35,935 nt of DNA from the NCBI GenBank assembly GCA_002790835.1, contig PFVX01000010.1, forward strand, positions 1 to 35,935, in the 5' to 3' direction. A program made the translations under genes and the position numbers. This DNA comes from a bacterium CG_4_9_14_3_um_filter_65_15. Lineage in GTDB: Bacteria; Krumholzibacteriota; Krumholzibacteriia; LZORAL124-64-63. The notes beneath the pieces were generated by a model that saw only the letters and a list, made by a program, of their open reading frames with translations, was not told the origin of the DNA and ran no database searches. Below, in pieces: positions 8,031 through 15,566 of this stretch; within the stretch, counting starts at the first letter, position 1; each line of letters opens with the position of its first letter.

Positions 8031-9302
8031 TCACAACCAGGGCTGCAACCACTCGGTGCCGTAGATCTCCTTCGGGAAGATCCGCGGCACCAGTCCGTAC
8101 ATGAACTGGCGCAGCTTGAGGGCCAGATGGTTGGCGTCGTGGAGTCCGCACACGGTGCGCAGGTAGCTCTCCATGGTGTAGATCTGGATCTCGACCGGGT
8201 AGCGATAGGGCGGGCTCCCGCCGGAATCGCAGAGGATGTCCACGTCCCCCTTGAACACCTTGAACTGTTTGCTGCTGTAGATGTTGAGGCTGCTGCCGGC
8301 CGGCATGTCCTGCAGGGTGTCGGTGACGTTGCGCCAGCCCAGAGGGGTGCCGATGCTGGAGTCCAGCAGTCCCAGCAGGTCGTTCAGGGCCTCGTTGTCG
8401 TTGACGATGAACATGGCCCCGATGATGTCCCCGATTTCCTGGGGGTTGTTGATGCCCTTGCGGATCATCTTGGACAGGATGGAGCCGCTGGTCTGTTGCC
8501 GCATGTCGCCCCACCGCTGTTGCTCCACCACCTGGTGCTGGCCGTCGACGACCTCGAAGCTGATGGGGTTGACCGCGCGCTTGAAACGGCAATTGTAGTA
8601 GAGGATGTCCAGGGCCACGGTGCGGCGGCCCAGGGGCTTTTCGATGAAGGTGGAGCGGAATTGCCACCGCTGGTCGCCCGGACCGGGGCGGCTGGAGTAG
8701 ATGATGGTGTCACCGTCTTCGTCCAGCCTGAATCCGATACTCATGTCGTGGATCTGTTTGGTGAAGCTCCAGATGCCCTCGTTGAGCATGTTCTCGAAAT
8801 AACTCTTGTGGGCCGGGCCGTCCTGGATGTCGCGGGTGTGGTCGATCTGCAGGAGCATCTGGGCCAGGTAAAGCTTGCGCCGGGCCTCATACCGCACGCG
8901 CTCGTTGTCACCGTAGAAGGACAGGCCCATGAGGTCGCGCACGTCCCGGGCCGCGGTGACCACCGTCTGGGGCAGGACCGGGTCCCGGCATTCGTGGGGC
9001 AACAGGTCGATGGTCGAGGCGATATAGACGTCGGCCTCCACCAGAAATTCGGCCGCCATCCGTTTCAGTTCCTGCATGGAGCAGTCGGTGTCCACGGGAA
9101 AAAACAGCCGGGCCAGTTCGCTGCGATAGGCCTCCTCGTCCTGCACGATGCGGCCATACGCCACGCGGGTCAGGGCCTGCAGACGCGAAGGATGACGGGT
9201 GAACTGGGGGTCGAGCATGGGGTGGGCGGTGAAATCCACCGCCCACAGGTCCTCTTCGCTACGGCGCGTGATCTTGTTCGAGTCGATCCAGTTCCGGTAC
9301 AT
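8031..9302 (-). CDS. RelA/SpoT-like nucleotidyltransferase-domain protein, function unknown
   Basis: This 423-residue soluble protein has a mostly helical N-terminal half. The C-terminal half resembles a (p)ppGpp synthetase fold: SKMIRKGINNPQEIGDIIGAMFIV aligns with the K-R...DIIGIRIIV region, SSLNIYSSKQFKV with the GYQSLH region, and YPVEIQIYTMES with the EIQIRT strand carrying the catalytic Glu. The arginine usual after the DIIG aspartate is Met here, so synthetase activity is doubtful. The start at ATG 9302 has GGAG four bases upstream. It follows the gamma-lyase gene by 20 bases, so both are probably co-transcribed. A longer open frame reaching 10274 is the lyase's shadow. Assignment is by motif similarity only. 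Confidence 0.55.
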   Translation of the reverse strand: MYRNWIDSNKITRRSEEDLWAVDFTAHPMLDPQFTRHPSRLQALTRVAYGRIVQDEEAYRSELARLFFPVDTDCSMQELKRMAAEFLVEADVYIASTIDLLPHECRDPVLPQTVVTAARDVRDLMGLSFYGDNERVRYEARRKLYLAQMLLQIDHTRDIQDGPAHKSYFENMLNEGIWSFTKQIHDMSIGFRLDEDGDTIIYSSRPGPGDQRWQFRSTFIEKPLGRRTVALDILYYNCRFKRAVNPISFEVVDGQHQVVEQQRWGDMRQQTSGSILSKMIRKGINNPQEIGDIIGAMFIVNDNEALNDLLGLLDSSIGTPLGWRNVTDTLQDMPAGSSLNIYSSKQFKVFKGDVDILCDSGGSPPYRYPVEIQIYTMESYLRTVCGLHDANHLALKLRQFMYGLVPRIFPKEIYGTEWLQPWL

Positions 9303-9322
9303 CCCACTCCGTTCAAACCGGG

Positions 9323-10507
9323 TCAGATCATGTCGAGGACCCGAGCCAGGTCGGCCTCCAGGTCGGCGTATGTTTCGCAGCCCACGGCGACGCGCACCAG
9401 GTCGTCGGTGATGTGGGCGGCCAGGCGCTCCTGCGCGGGAATGCCCGCGTGGGTCATGCTGGCCGGATGCTCGATCAGCGTCTCGATGCCGCCGAGGCTC
9501 ACCGCCAGGGTCGCGATCTGGACGTTGTTGATCACGGTCTTGCCCGCTTCGATGCCGCCGACGACGCCGAAGCTGAAGACGGCGCCTCCGCCCCGCATCT
9601 GCCGCCGCATCAGTTCGTGCTGCGGATGGCTCTCCAGACCGGGATAGCGGATCCAGGACACCTTGGGGTGCTTCTCCAGGAAAGCCGCCAGTTGCATGGT
9701 GTTCTCCTGGGCACGCTCCATGCGCAAACCCAGACTCTTGACTCCGCGCAGAACCAGCCAGGCCTGATGGGGATCCATGGTGCCGCCCATATTGTAGTGC
9801 ACCTTGCGCAGGCGGGCGAGCACCTCGGGATCCTTGGCCACGACGATCCCGGCGACGACGTCGGTGTGGCCGTTGATGAACTTGGTCATGCTGTGAAGGA
9901 CGATGTCGGCCCCGAGTTCCAGGGGATTCTGCAGGTAGGGCGAACCGAAGGTGTTGTCCACCACCAGCAAGGCGCCCCGCGCGTGGGCGATCTCGGCGCA
10001 GGCCGCGATGTCGGTGAGGATCAGGGTCGGGTTGGCGGGGGTCTCGATGTAGACCAGCTTCGTATCGTCGCACATGGCGTCGGCCACCTTCTGCGGGTCG
10101 GAAGAGTCCACGAAGGTGCTCGCGACCCCGAAGCGCGGGTACTCGTTCTCCAGGATCATGCGGCTGGGTCCGTACAGGCTTTCGGTGGCCACGATGTGCG
10201 TGCCCTGGCCGAGGAAGGTCAGGTAGACCATGTTGACCGCAGCCATGCCCGAGGCCGCGCCCAGGGCACCGCAACCGTGCTCCAGGGCGGCGATGTTGCT
10301 CTCGAGGGCCTCGATGGTGGGGTTGCCCAGCCGGGTGTACTTGTAGCCGGGCGCGCCGCCGAAGCAGGCGGCGCCGTGGTCGGCGTCCCTGAAGGCGAAG
10401 GTGGAGCTCTGGTAGATGGGGGTGGAGACGGCGCCCGTGGCGGGGTCGGGATGTTGGCCCGAATGGATGATGCGGGTCATGATGCCCTTATCCTGGATAT
10501 CCTTCAT
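9323..10507 (-). CDS. PLP-dependent trans-sulfuration enzyme (methionine/cystathionine gamma-lyase family)
   Basis: It cleaves or joins sulfur amino acids with pyridoxal phosphate in the cytoplasm. The 394-residue protein shows GYKYTRLGNPT (residues 54-64, phosphate binding from the neighbouring subunit), ETPANPTL, VVDNTFGSPY and the PLP lysine Lys209 in HSMTKFINGHTDVVAG. The end GIETLIEHPASMTH is characteristic of Cys/Met metabolism PLP enzymes. The ATG at 10507 has AAGGA about nine bases upstream, and 22 extra residues from 10573 look spurious. Methionine gamma-lyases often have Cys after LYG, but this protein has LYGPSRMIL, so cystathionine gamma-lyase or gamma-synthase activity is equally possible. 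It leads the RelA/SpoT-like gene. Confidence 0.9.
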   Translation of the reverse strand: MKDIQDKGIMTRIIHSGQHPDPATGAVSTPIYQSSTFAFRDADHGAACFGGAPGYKYTRLGNPTIEALESNIAALEHGCGALGAASGMAAVNMVYLTFLGQGTHIVATESLYGPSRMILENEYPRFGVASTFVDSSDPQKVADAMCDDTKLVYIETPANPTLILTDIAACAEIAHARGALLVVDNTFGSPYLQNPLELGADIVLHSMTKFINGHTDVVAGIVVAKDPEVLARLRKVHYNMGGTMDPHQAWLVLRGVKSLGLRMERAQENTMQLAAFLEKHPKVSWIRYPGLESHPQHELMRRQMRGGGAVFSFGVVGGIEAGKTVINNVQIATLAVSLGGIETLIEHPASMTHAGIPAQERLAAHITDDLVRVAVGCETYADLEADLARVLDMI

Positions 10508-10676
10508 GAGCTGCTTCCTTCGTGCAGGTGACGATTCCGCGGGGCCGGGGGGCGAAGCCTCCATCGGCGCCAATCATGCGACGATCAACTTCCAATAATA
10601 GGCCCCGAGTGCCGTTGGTGCCAAAACCTGATCCCCGGTGGGATATCCACGCCTCCTGCCGCCGGGGTAATGCTCG

Positions 10677-11948
10677 TTATCGGCCAATGGACTGAGTCAG
10701 GATTTCCTGGAGTTCGGCCATGTGCCGGCGGCGGTCCGCGTGGTCTTCGGCCCAGTCCCGGGCACGCAGGGAGGTTTCGGCCGCGCAGGTTGCGGCGGAT
10801 TGCAAGGCGCCGCACAGGGAGGACGCATCGCGGGGTTGGGCGAGGAACCCCGTAACGCCCTCGCTGATCATCTCCGGGATGCCGCCCAGATCGGTGCCGA
10901 CGACCGGCAACCCGGCCGCCAGGGACTCCAGGACCGCCATGGGGCTGTTCTCGTAGCATTCGCTGGGCAGGACCGTGAACCGACACCGGCCCAGGGCCTG
11001 TTGGAGTCCGGGCCGGTCCAGGGTGCCGAGAAATTCGCCGGCCTGGATGCCGAGGGATTGGGCCCGGTCCCGCAAGGCGGTCTCGTCCGGGCCCTCGCCG
11101 GCGATCAACAGGGTCAGGGGCCGGGGAACGTCCCCGCCGGCCTGGTGCCCCGATTCCCACAGCCGGTGGGCTTCGAGCAAGGTCTTCAGTCCCTTTTCCC
11201 GGGAAAGACGCCCGAAATACAGGTAGGCGTCGGGATCCTCCCGGCGGGGAATCCGGTCCGGGTGCCACTGCTCGAGGTCCACGAAGTTGGGCAGATGCCT
11301 CAGCTTGGCCGCGGGGAATCCCCATTCGAGGTATTTGTCCAGGATGAAGCGACTGGGGCACAGGAACAGGTCGACCTGATCCACATACAGCCGTCTGGCC
11401 CGTTGGTGGAAGGTCTCCAGGGCGGCCAGGAGGGAGGCCGGCAGGGAATTCTTGACGCACCGCCCGAGGACGGCGTTGTGGAACCGGCCGCCCCGGCAGC
11501 GCTCGCAGACCTTACCGTCGCGCAGCATGTGGATGGCCGGGCACAGCAGGCGCAGGTCGTGCAGGGTCATGACCACCGGCACCCGGTGACGCTTCAGGAC
11601 CCCCAGAATGGATGGCGAGAGGTGGTGGTAGATGTTGTGCAGATGGGCCACGTCGGGCCGTGTCCGGGTCAACAGGGCGTCCAATTTGCGGGCGGCTTCC
11701 CGGTTCCAGAGCAGGGATGCCGCATCCTGCAGCCCATCCCATCCCCACCGCGGACGGCTGTAATCCCGGGCCTGGACGAAATACCGGGACCATTCGCTGG
11801 GGCGGGATTCCGGTTCCGCCATGGCGAAGGGCACGACGGTCCAACCTGCCTGAAGCAGGTCCTCCTCCTCCTGAACCAGATAGCGCCCCACCCCTCCGGC
11901 CGCGCCGGTGTCGTGGTAGAACTTGTTGACGAGCAGCAGGGTGGGCAT
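10677..11948 (-). CDS. Glycosyltransferase family 4 (GT-B fold)
   Basis: It transfers a sugar from a nucleotide donor, probably in cell-surface glycan assembly at the cytoplasmic face. The 423-residue protein starts MPTLLLVNKFYH, with a glycine-rich GAAGGVGRYL turn. The N-terminal acceptor domain includes PDVAHLHNIYHHLSP and LHDLRLLCP with a cysteine cluster CERCRGGRFHNAVLGRC. The donor domain has FGRLSREKGLKTLL and the E-x7-E block SECYENSPMAVLESLAAG followed by GGIPEMI. The start at ATG 11948 with GGGAG upstream is preferred over ATG 11990 because MPTLLLVN is the canonical first strand. Donor and acceptor are unknown. It stands alone, divergent from the histidine kinase. Confidence 0.88.
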   Translation of the reverse strand: MPTLLLVNKFYHDTGAAGGVGRYLVQEEEDLLQAGWTVVPFAMAEPESRPSEWSRYFVQARDYSRPRWGWDGLQDAASLLWNREAARKLDALLTRTRPDVAHLHNIYHHLSPSILGVLKRHRVPVVMTLHDLRLLCPAIHMLRDGKVCERCRGGRFHNAVLGRCVKNSLPASLLAALETFHQRARRLYVDQVDLFLCPSRFILDKYLEWGFPAAKLRHLPNFVDLEQWHPDRIPRREDPDAYLYFGRLSREKGLKTLLEAHRLWESGHQAGGDVPRPLTLLIAGEGPDETALRDRAQSLGIQAGEFLGTLDRPGLQQALGRCRFTVLPSECYENSPMAVLESLAAGLPVVGTDLGGIPEMISEGVTGFLAQPRDASSLCGALQSAATCAAETSLRARDWAEDHADRRRHMAELQEILTQSIGR

Positions 11949-12109
11949 TCGGCGGTCTCCCTGTGGGTTTTCCGGTTCGTCGCCCATCATCGCCCCGGAA
12001 CCAACCAGAGGTCAACCCTTCCCGTTTGTGGCCGATAAGATGATGAGGCCATGGAGGGCAAGTCAGTCTGCGCAACCATCAAACTCCCCGACGATGGGAA
12101 ACGGAGAGC

Positions 12110-13507
12110 ATGAAGAAGACTCCGGGAAACGGTGATTTCAGGCTCAAACAGGTTCTGGTCCGCCGGAGTCTGCCCTGGGCCCTGTCCGGCCTGGTCCTGG
12201 TGGGGGCCGGTTGCGGGTTGGTGCTGTTCGAGCACGGCTTCAGCGCACGCATGGAAGCCGCCGTTCTGCTCATCCTCCTGGGATTTCTGTCCCTGGCCAT
12301 CGTGCCGGTGGGCATTCTGACGGCAGCGGATCGGGCAGGGGAGAAGTTGAGGGATCTGGGCGTCGCCATGCAAGGGGTGGCCCGGGGAGATTTCGAGCGT
12401 CGTCTCGAAATCGAAGGTTGGGATGAGGTCGCTCAGGTGCGCACCGAATTCAACCGGATGGCGGACGACCTGCAGGAATCCCAGAAGCTGGTCCGGGACA
12501 AGACCGCCCAGCTGCTGGCCTCCCTGGCCGAGTTGAAACGCCTGGACCAGACCAAGCACGATGTTTTGACCTTGATCTCCCACGAGATCCGGACACCCCT
12601 GACCGCGATCAAGGGCGGCATGGAATACCTTCGGGCCTCGACGGGTGATGTCCCGGCTGACCAACGATCGGTTCTGGAATCCTACAACCTTTTCGAGATC
12701 CTCGATATCATCGGCAAGAACACTTCCCGTCTGGACCGGTTCATGAACGACGCCATGATCATGGCGAATCTCCAGTCCTTCAGCAAACGACTGACCGTAA
12801 CGCCCGCTCCGGCCCGCAACATCATTGGCGGGATCATGGCCGACCTGGCCCCACGGACCAGCGAGATGGGGCTGGAAGTCCGGAACGAAGTCCAGGATGA
12901 CCAGGTGTGGGACCTGCTGGGGGACGTGGAAATCCTGAGCATCGCCCTGGAAAAGGTTTTGGAAAATGCCGTGAGCCACAACGCCGCCGGCGGTCGGATC
13001 CTGATCCGGCAGGTGGATGCGGTGCCCGGGTTGGGCACGGCCGAGGTCCTGCGGACCAAAATCGGAGGGGCGGGCCGGGATCCCTTCCCCGACGAGACCT
13101 GGCACGGGTACCCGGTTCGCTGGCGCCTGCTGGAGGTCTACAACACGGGAGCGCCCATACCCCAGGATCGACGGACCGCCATGTTCAGCTTGTTCGAAAT
13201 GGTCGGGCCCATGGCCCACCATCAACGCGGCAGCGGCCTGAGCCTCCCCATCGTCAAGGTCGCTCTTGAAAGGGCAGGCGGCGGGATTTTCGTCGCCAGC
13301 GGCGAAGAAGAGGGCAACTCCTTCTACCTGCTGCTGCCCACCCTCGATCACGCGCTGGGCAAGAGTACCAGGCCTACGGGGAACCTATGGGATGAGGCGG
13401 GGCAGGGTTTCGGCGGCATCCCCGGGGATGAAGACATCAACCCGTGGGGTCAGGAGACTGGGCTCGAGGTTGAACTCGCACACGCTGGCCCCCCGACTTC
13501 GGGCTAG
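12110..13507 (+). CDS. Membrane sensor histidine kinase (HAMP-HisKA-HATPase), orphan
   Basis: Two membrane segments (about residues 22-40 and 48-70) are joined by a very short external loop, so sensing is probably inside or within the membrane. A HAMP linker follows (about 71-125), then a coiled coil. The dimerisation domain has the phospho-accepting His158 in SHEIRTPLTAIKGG. The ATPase domain has an N-box at ENAVSHN (285-291), a G1-like NTGAPI with Asn in place of the common Asp, and GSGLSLPIVK. Homology ends near residue 411. The last ~54 residues look unstructured, and residues 426-465 are read antisense to the sirtuin remnant. GGAGAGC precedes the ATG at 12110. No response regulator gene is adjacent. 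Confidence 0.9.
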   Translation: MKKTPGNGDFRLKQVLVRRSLPWALSGLVLVGAGCGLVLFEHGFSARMEAAVLLILLGFLSLAIVPVGILTAADRAGEKLRDLGVAMQGVARGDFERRLEIEGWDEVAQVRTEFNRMADDLQESQKLVRDKTAQLLASLAELKRLDQTKHDVLTLISHEIRTPLTAIKGGMEYLRASTGDVPADQRSVLESYNLFEILDIIGKNTSRLDRFMNDAMIMANLQSFSKRLTVTPAPARNIIGGIMADLAPRTSEMGLEVRNEVQDDQVWDLLGDVEILSIALEKVLENAVSHNAAGGRILIRQVDAVPGLGTAEVLRTKIGGAGRDPFPDETWHGYPVRWRLLEVYNTGAPIPQDRRTAMFSLFEMVGPMAHHQRGSGLSLPIVKVALERAGGGIFVASGEEEGNSFYLLLPTLDHALGKSTRPTGNLWDEAGQGFGGIPGDEDINPWGQETGLEVELAHAGPPTSG

Positions 13508-13627
13508 GTCGACGAGCCCGGCGGCGGGGATCCCGGCGCCGGTCAGCACCGCAACACCGGTCGCGTCCTCGAGGAGCGCGCGGGCGGCGTCGATCTTCTC
13601 CTGGCTCAACTCATCCGCGGGTGCCAT
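13385..13627 (-). pseudogene. Sir2-type NAD-dependent deacetylase remnant with in-frame internal deletion
   Basis: Only 80 codons remain. The first part, ARALLEDATGVAVLTGAGI, is the N-terminal NAD-binding strand and loop of sirtuins. It jumps directly into PAAGLVDLARSRGASVCEF followed by NLEPS, and IPGDAAETLPRLI, the sirtuin C-terminus. The middle is missing: the rest of the cofactor loop, the catalytic His and the zinc module, roughly 150 residues. GGGAGG still precedes the ATG at 13627. The product cannot be an active deacylase. It converges on and overlaps the histidine kinase 3' end by 123 bases. An assembly collapse is an alternative explanation. Confidence 0.7.
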
Positions 13628-13698
13628 GATCCTCCCGTTGGGCGCATCGCCCATGACGAAACCATAGACCGTTCCCCTCCCCAGGCAAGGGATTGTTC

Positions 13699-14607
13699 AT
13701 GGCGCGGCGACGTGACAGCTTGAGATGCGGCATGGTCCTTCTGGCCGTTCTGCTGGTGGTCGTGGCGGGGAACATCCCCGTCTTCGCCCAACCGGCCTGC
13801 CATGTGCGGTTCTGGAGTTCGACTCCAGGAGGCCAGGTGGCCGCCCAGCGCTGTGGCGCCGTCTGGGAAGCTGAGGGCCGGGAGTTCACGTCCCGCTTGC
13901 TGCCGGCCGGTGCGGCCGCCGATACGGTGACCTGCCTGGTCCTGGACAGCACGGAATTTTCTCGCCGTTTTGCGGGCTCGGTGCCCGACTGGGGGGTGGG
14001 GGTGGCCCTGGGGCCGCAGCTGATCGCCCTGGACTATGTGCGGATCCCCGCGGTGGGGAGAGGATTGCGGGAGGTCTTCCTGCACGAGATGGCCCATGCC
14101 CTGCTGACCCAGGGTACCCCCGACATCTGGTTGCCCGCCTGGTTCCACGAAGGCGTGGCCCTGCAGGTCTCGGGGGAGTGGCGTTTCTGGGATATGGTGT
14201 CCCTGGCCCTGGAAGGCCGGGTACCCGACCTGAGCCGGCTGCAATCGCGGTGGCCCACCCTGGATGTGTCGGCCACCCGCGCCTATGGGACCAGTTTGCT
14301 GGCCGTCCGGCGCCTGCAGGCCCAACACGGGGACGGCATCATCCGGGCCATCGTGACCGAGACATCCCGCACCGGATCCTTTGCCGCGGGTTTCGCCGAG
14401 GCCACCGGTGAATCCGATCAGGCCTTCTCCGCGGATTTCGGGTCGGCCATGCGCTTGAAGTTCGGCTGGGTGACCCTGTTGTCCCGCTGGCCGGGGCTGT
14501 TCGTCCTGATGGCCTTGGGGTTCGCCGTCGGGGCCGTGCGCAAGATCGCGCTGACCCGCCGGCGCCTGGCCGAAATGGACGAGGAAGAATCGTCCCACCC
14601 GGAATAA
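13699..14607 (+). CDS. Secreted or membrane-anchored HExxH peptidase (peptidase MA-like)
   Basis: A likely zinc peptidase facing the periplasm. The N-terminus is a signal peptide of about 31 residues ending VFA before QPACHV. The metal site is HEMAH at residues 129-133, with a downstream Glu in WFHEGVA (about 151), the layout of gluzincin-like peptidase MA proteins. A C-terminal hydrophobic helix (about 262-282, GLFVLMALGFAVGAV) is followed by basic residues and an acidic tail, so the protein is probably held in the inner membrane with its catalytic domain outside. The ATG at 13699 has AAGGGA six bases upstream. A TTG two codons earlier is less likely. Substrate is unknown. Confidence 0.8.
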   Translation: MARRRDSLRCGMVLLAVLLVVVAGNIPVFAQPACHVRFWSSTPGGQVAAQRCGAVWEAEGREFTSRLLPAGAAADTVTCLVLDSTEFSRRFAGSVPDWGVGVALGPQLIALDYVRIPAVGRGLREVFLHEMAHALLTQGTPDIWLPAWFHEGVALQVSGEWRFWDMVSLALEGRVPDLSRLQSRWPTLDVSATRAYGTSLLAVRRLQAQHGDGIIRAIVTETSRTGSFAAGFAEATGESDQAFSADFGSAMRLKFGWVTLLSRWPGLFVLMALGFAVGAVRKIALTRRRLAEMDEEESSHPE

Positions 14608-14835
14608 TTCCACCTCCCGCGCTTGCAGTTTGCATGGTCCGCGAGGGGAAATCCTTGCCCGGTGCGCGAGCAGTTGTTCGACCTCCCTTGGCTAGCCAAA
14701 AGAGTCTATTCCTCTAAAAAATTCGGAACAAACAAGTTGGGGCGACTGAAGTCGGCTCGGGCCGAATCGTTCCGCCATGGCATCCCCGTTGCATCCTCCG
14801 GCCAAATCGTCGATACCCAACCAGGCACGAGGTGG
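14608..14835. other. Intergenic region with AT-rich segment and a 12-base palindrome
   Basis: This gap before the sorting-domain gene is locally AT-rich near 14688-14740, in contrast to the GC-rich genes on both sides. It holds the perfect palindrome TTGGCTAGCCAA at 14688-14699, which could be an operator. The frame of the next gene is open back to 14623, but that extension lacks a signal peptide at its start and is judged non-coding. Confidence 0.4.
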
Positions 14836-15483
14836 ATGATTTTGAAACTTAACTCGCACAGCTGCACGTTCCTCCTGGTCCTGGCCACGGCCCTTATCGC
14901 CATGGGGGCTGTGGCCGGGGACCTCGAGGTTGAGTTTCACTGGCAGTCGTGCCCCTCCCTGGCCCAGTATGGACAGCAGATGGGGCCGGCGGATCACTAC
15001 CAGGTCTGGGTCTCCCGCAACGGCGAAGCGGCGCAGCTGACCGCCACCACGCCCGACACCTTCATCGTAATGTCCGTGCCGATCGGGCAGGATGTGAGGG
15101 TCCGGGTCCAGGGTGTCGACGCCGACGGGGTCAAATCCCTGATGAGCGATTGGTCCCAGCCCGTGTACTTCGAGGTTGGCGCGGGCGTGCCGGCCCAGGT
15201 GGCCTACCTCAAGGCGAATTATCCCAACCCGTTCAATCCCGAGACCACCTTGCGCTACCGGGTGCCTGAGAATCTGGCTCCCGACGCCCCCCTGGCCCTC
15301 GAGATCTACGACGTGCGGGGACAGCGTGTGCGCCGGCTGCCGGTGGAGCGTTCGGCGGGTATGCATGAGGTGCGGTGGGATGGTCGGGACCACACCGGCG
15401 GGCAGGTTGCGTCCGGGACTTATCTGGCGCGGATGGTGGTCGGCGCCATGATCGAAACGGGAAAAATGACCTTGACGAAATAG
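14836..15483 (+). CDS. Secreted protein with fibronectin III-like and FlgD/Por-type C-terminal sorting domain
   Basis: The 215-residue protein has a signal peptide (about residues 1-27, ending AVAG). A beta-rich, fibronectin III-like domain (about 28-117) follows, with YQVWVSRNGEA and VRVRVQGVDADG strands. The C-terminal 90 residues form a classic FlgD-Ig/type A sorting domain: NYPNPFNPETTLRYRVPE, LEIYDVRGQRVRRL, GMHEVRWDGRDHTGGQVASG and TYLARMV, ending TGKMTLTK. Such domains act as outer-surface anchoring or secretion tags in FCB-group lineages. The ATG at 14836 is chosen because it opens the signal peptide, with GAGG close upstream. A terminator follows. The cargo role is unknown; the protein is almost only tag plus one domain. 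Confidence 0.8.
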   Translation: MILKLNSHSCTFLLVLATALIAMGAVAGDLEVEFHWQSCPSLAQYGQQMGPADHYQVWVSRNGEAAQLTATTPDTFIVMSVPIGQDVRVRVQGVDADGVKSLMSDWSQPVYFEVGAGVPAQVAYLKANYPNPFNPETTLRYRVPENLAPDAPLALEIYDVRGQRVRRLPVERSAGMHEVRWDGRDHTGGQVASGTYLARMVVGAMIETGKMTLTK

Positions 15484-15519
15484 CTCCCGCTTTCCCTTCG
15501 GGACCGAAACGCCTAAATT

Positions 15520-15552
15520 AGCCCCTCGTAAATCAGCGAGGGGCTCATTTCG
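15520..15552 (+). terminator. Terminator-like hairpin after the sorting-domain gene
   Basis: AGCCCCTCG (15520-15528) and CGAGGGGCT (15537-15545) form a perfect 9-bp stem with an 8-base loop. Only a weak T stretch (CATTT) follows. It sits between the stop at 15483 and the GreA-fusion gene. Confidence 0.6.
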
Positions 15553-15566
15553 TGATAGAGGGATGA

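Noticed and set aside
9303-10274. Upstream extension of the RelA/SpoT-like frame
   Set aside because: It lies over the gamma-lyase gene in another frame and is Arg/Gly/Pro-rich, typical of a GC-rich shadow. ATG 9302 has a ribosome site.
10508-10676. SAM riboswitch in the leader of the gamma-lyase gene
   Set aside because: The position would suit sulfur control, but no conserved SAM-I or SAM-II core sequence was seen in this 169-base gap.
11987-13351. Minus-strand frame of 454 codons opposite the histidine kinase
   Set aside because: The plus strand has all kinase motifs, and the minus frame shows only shadow composition.
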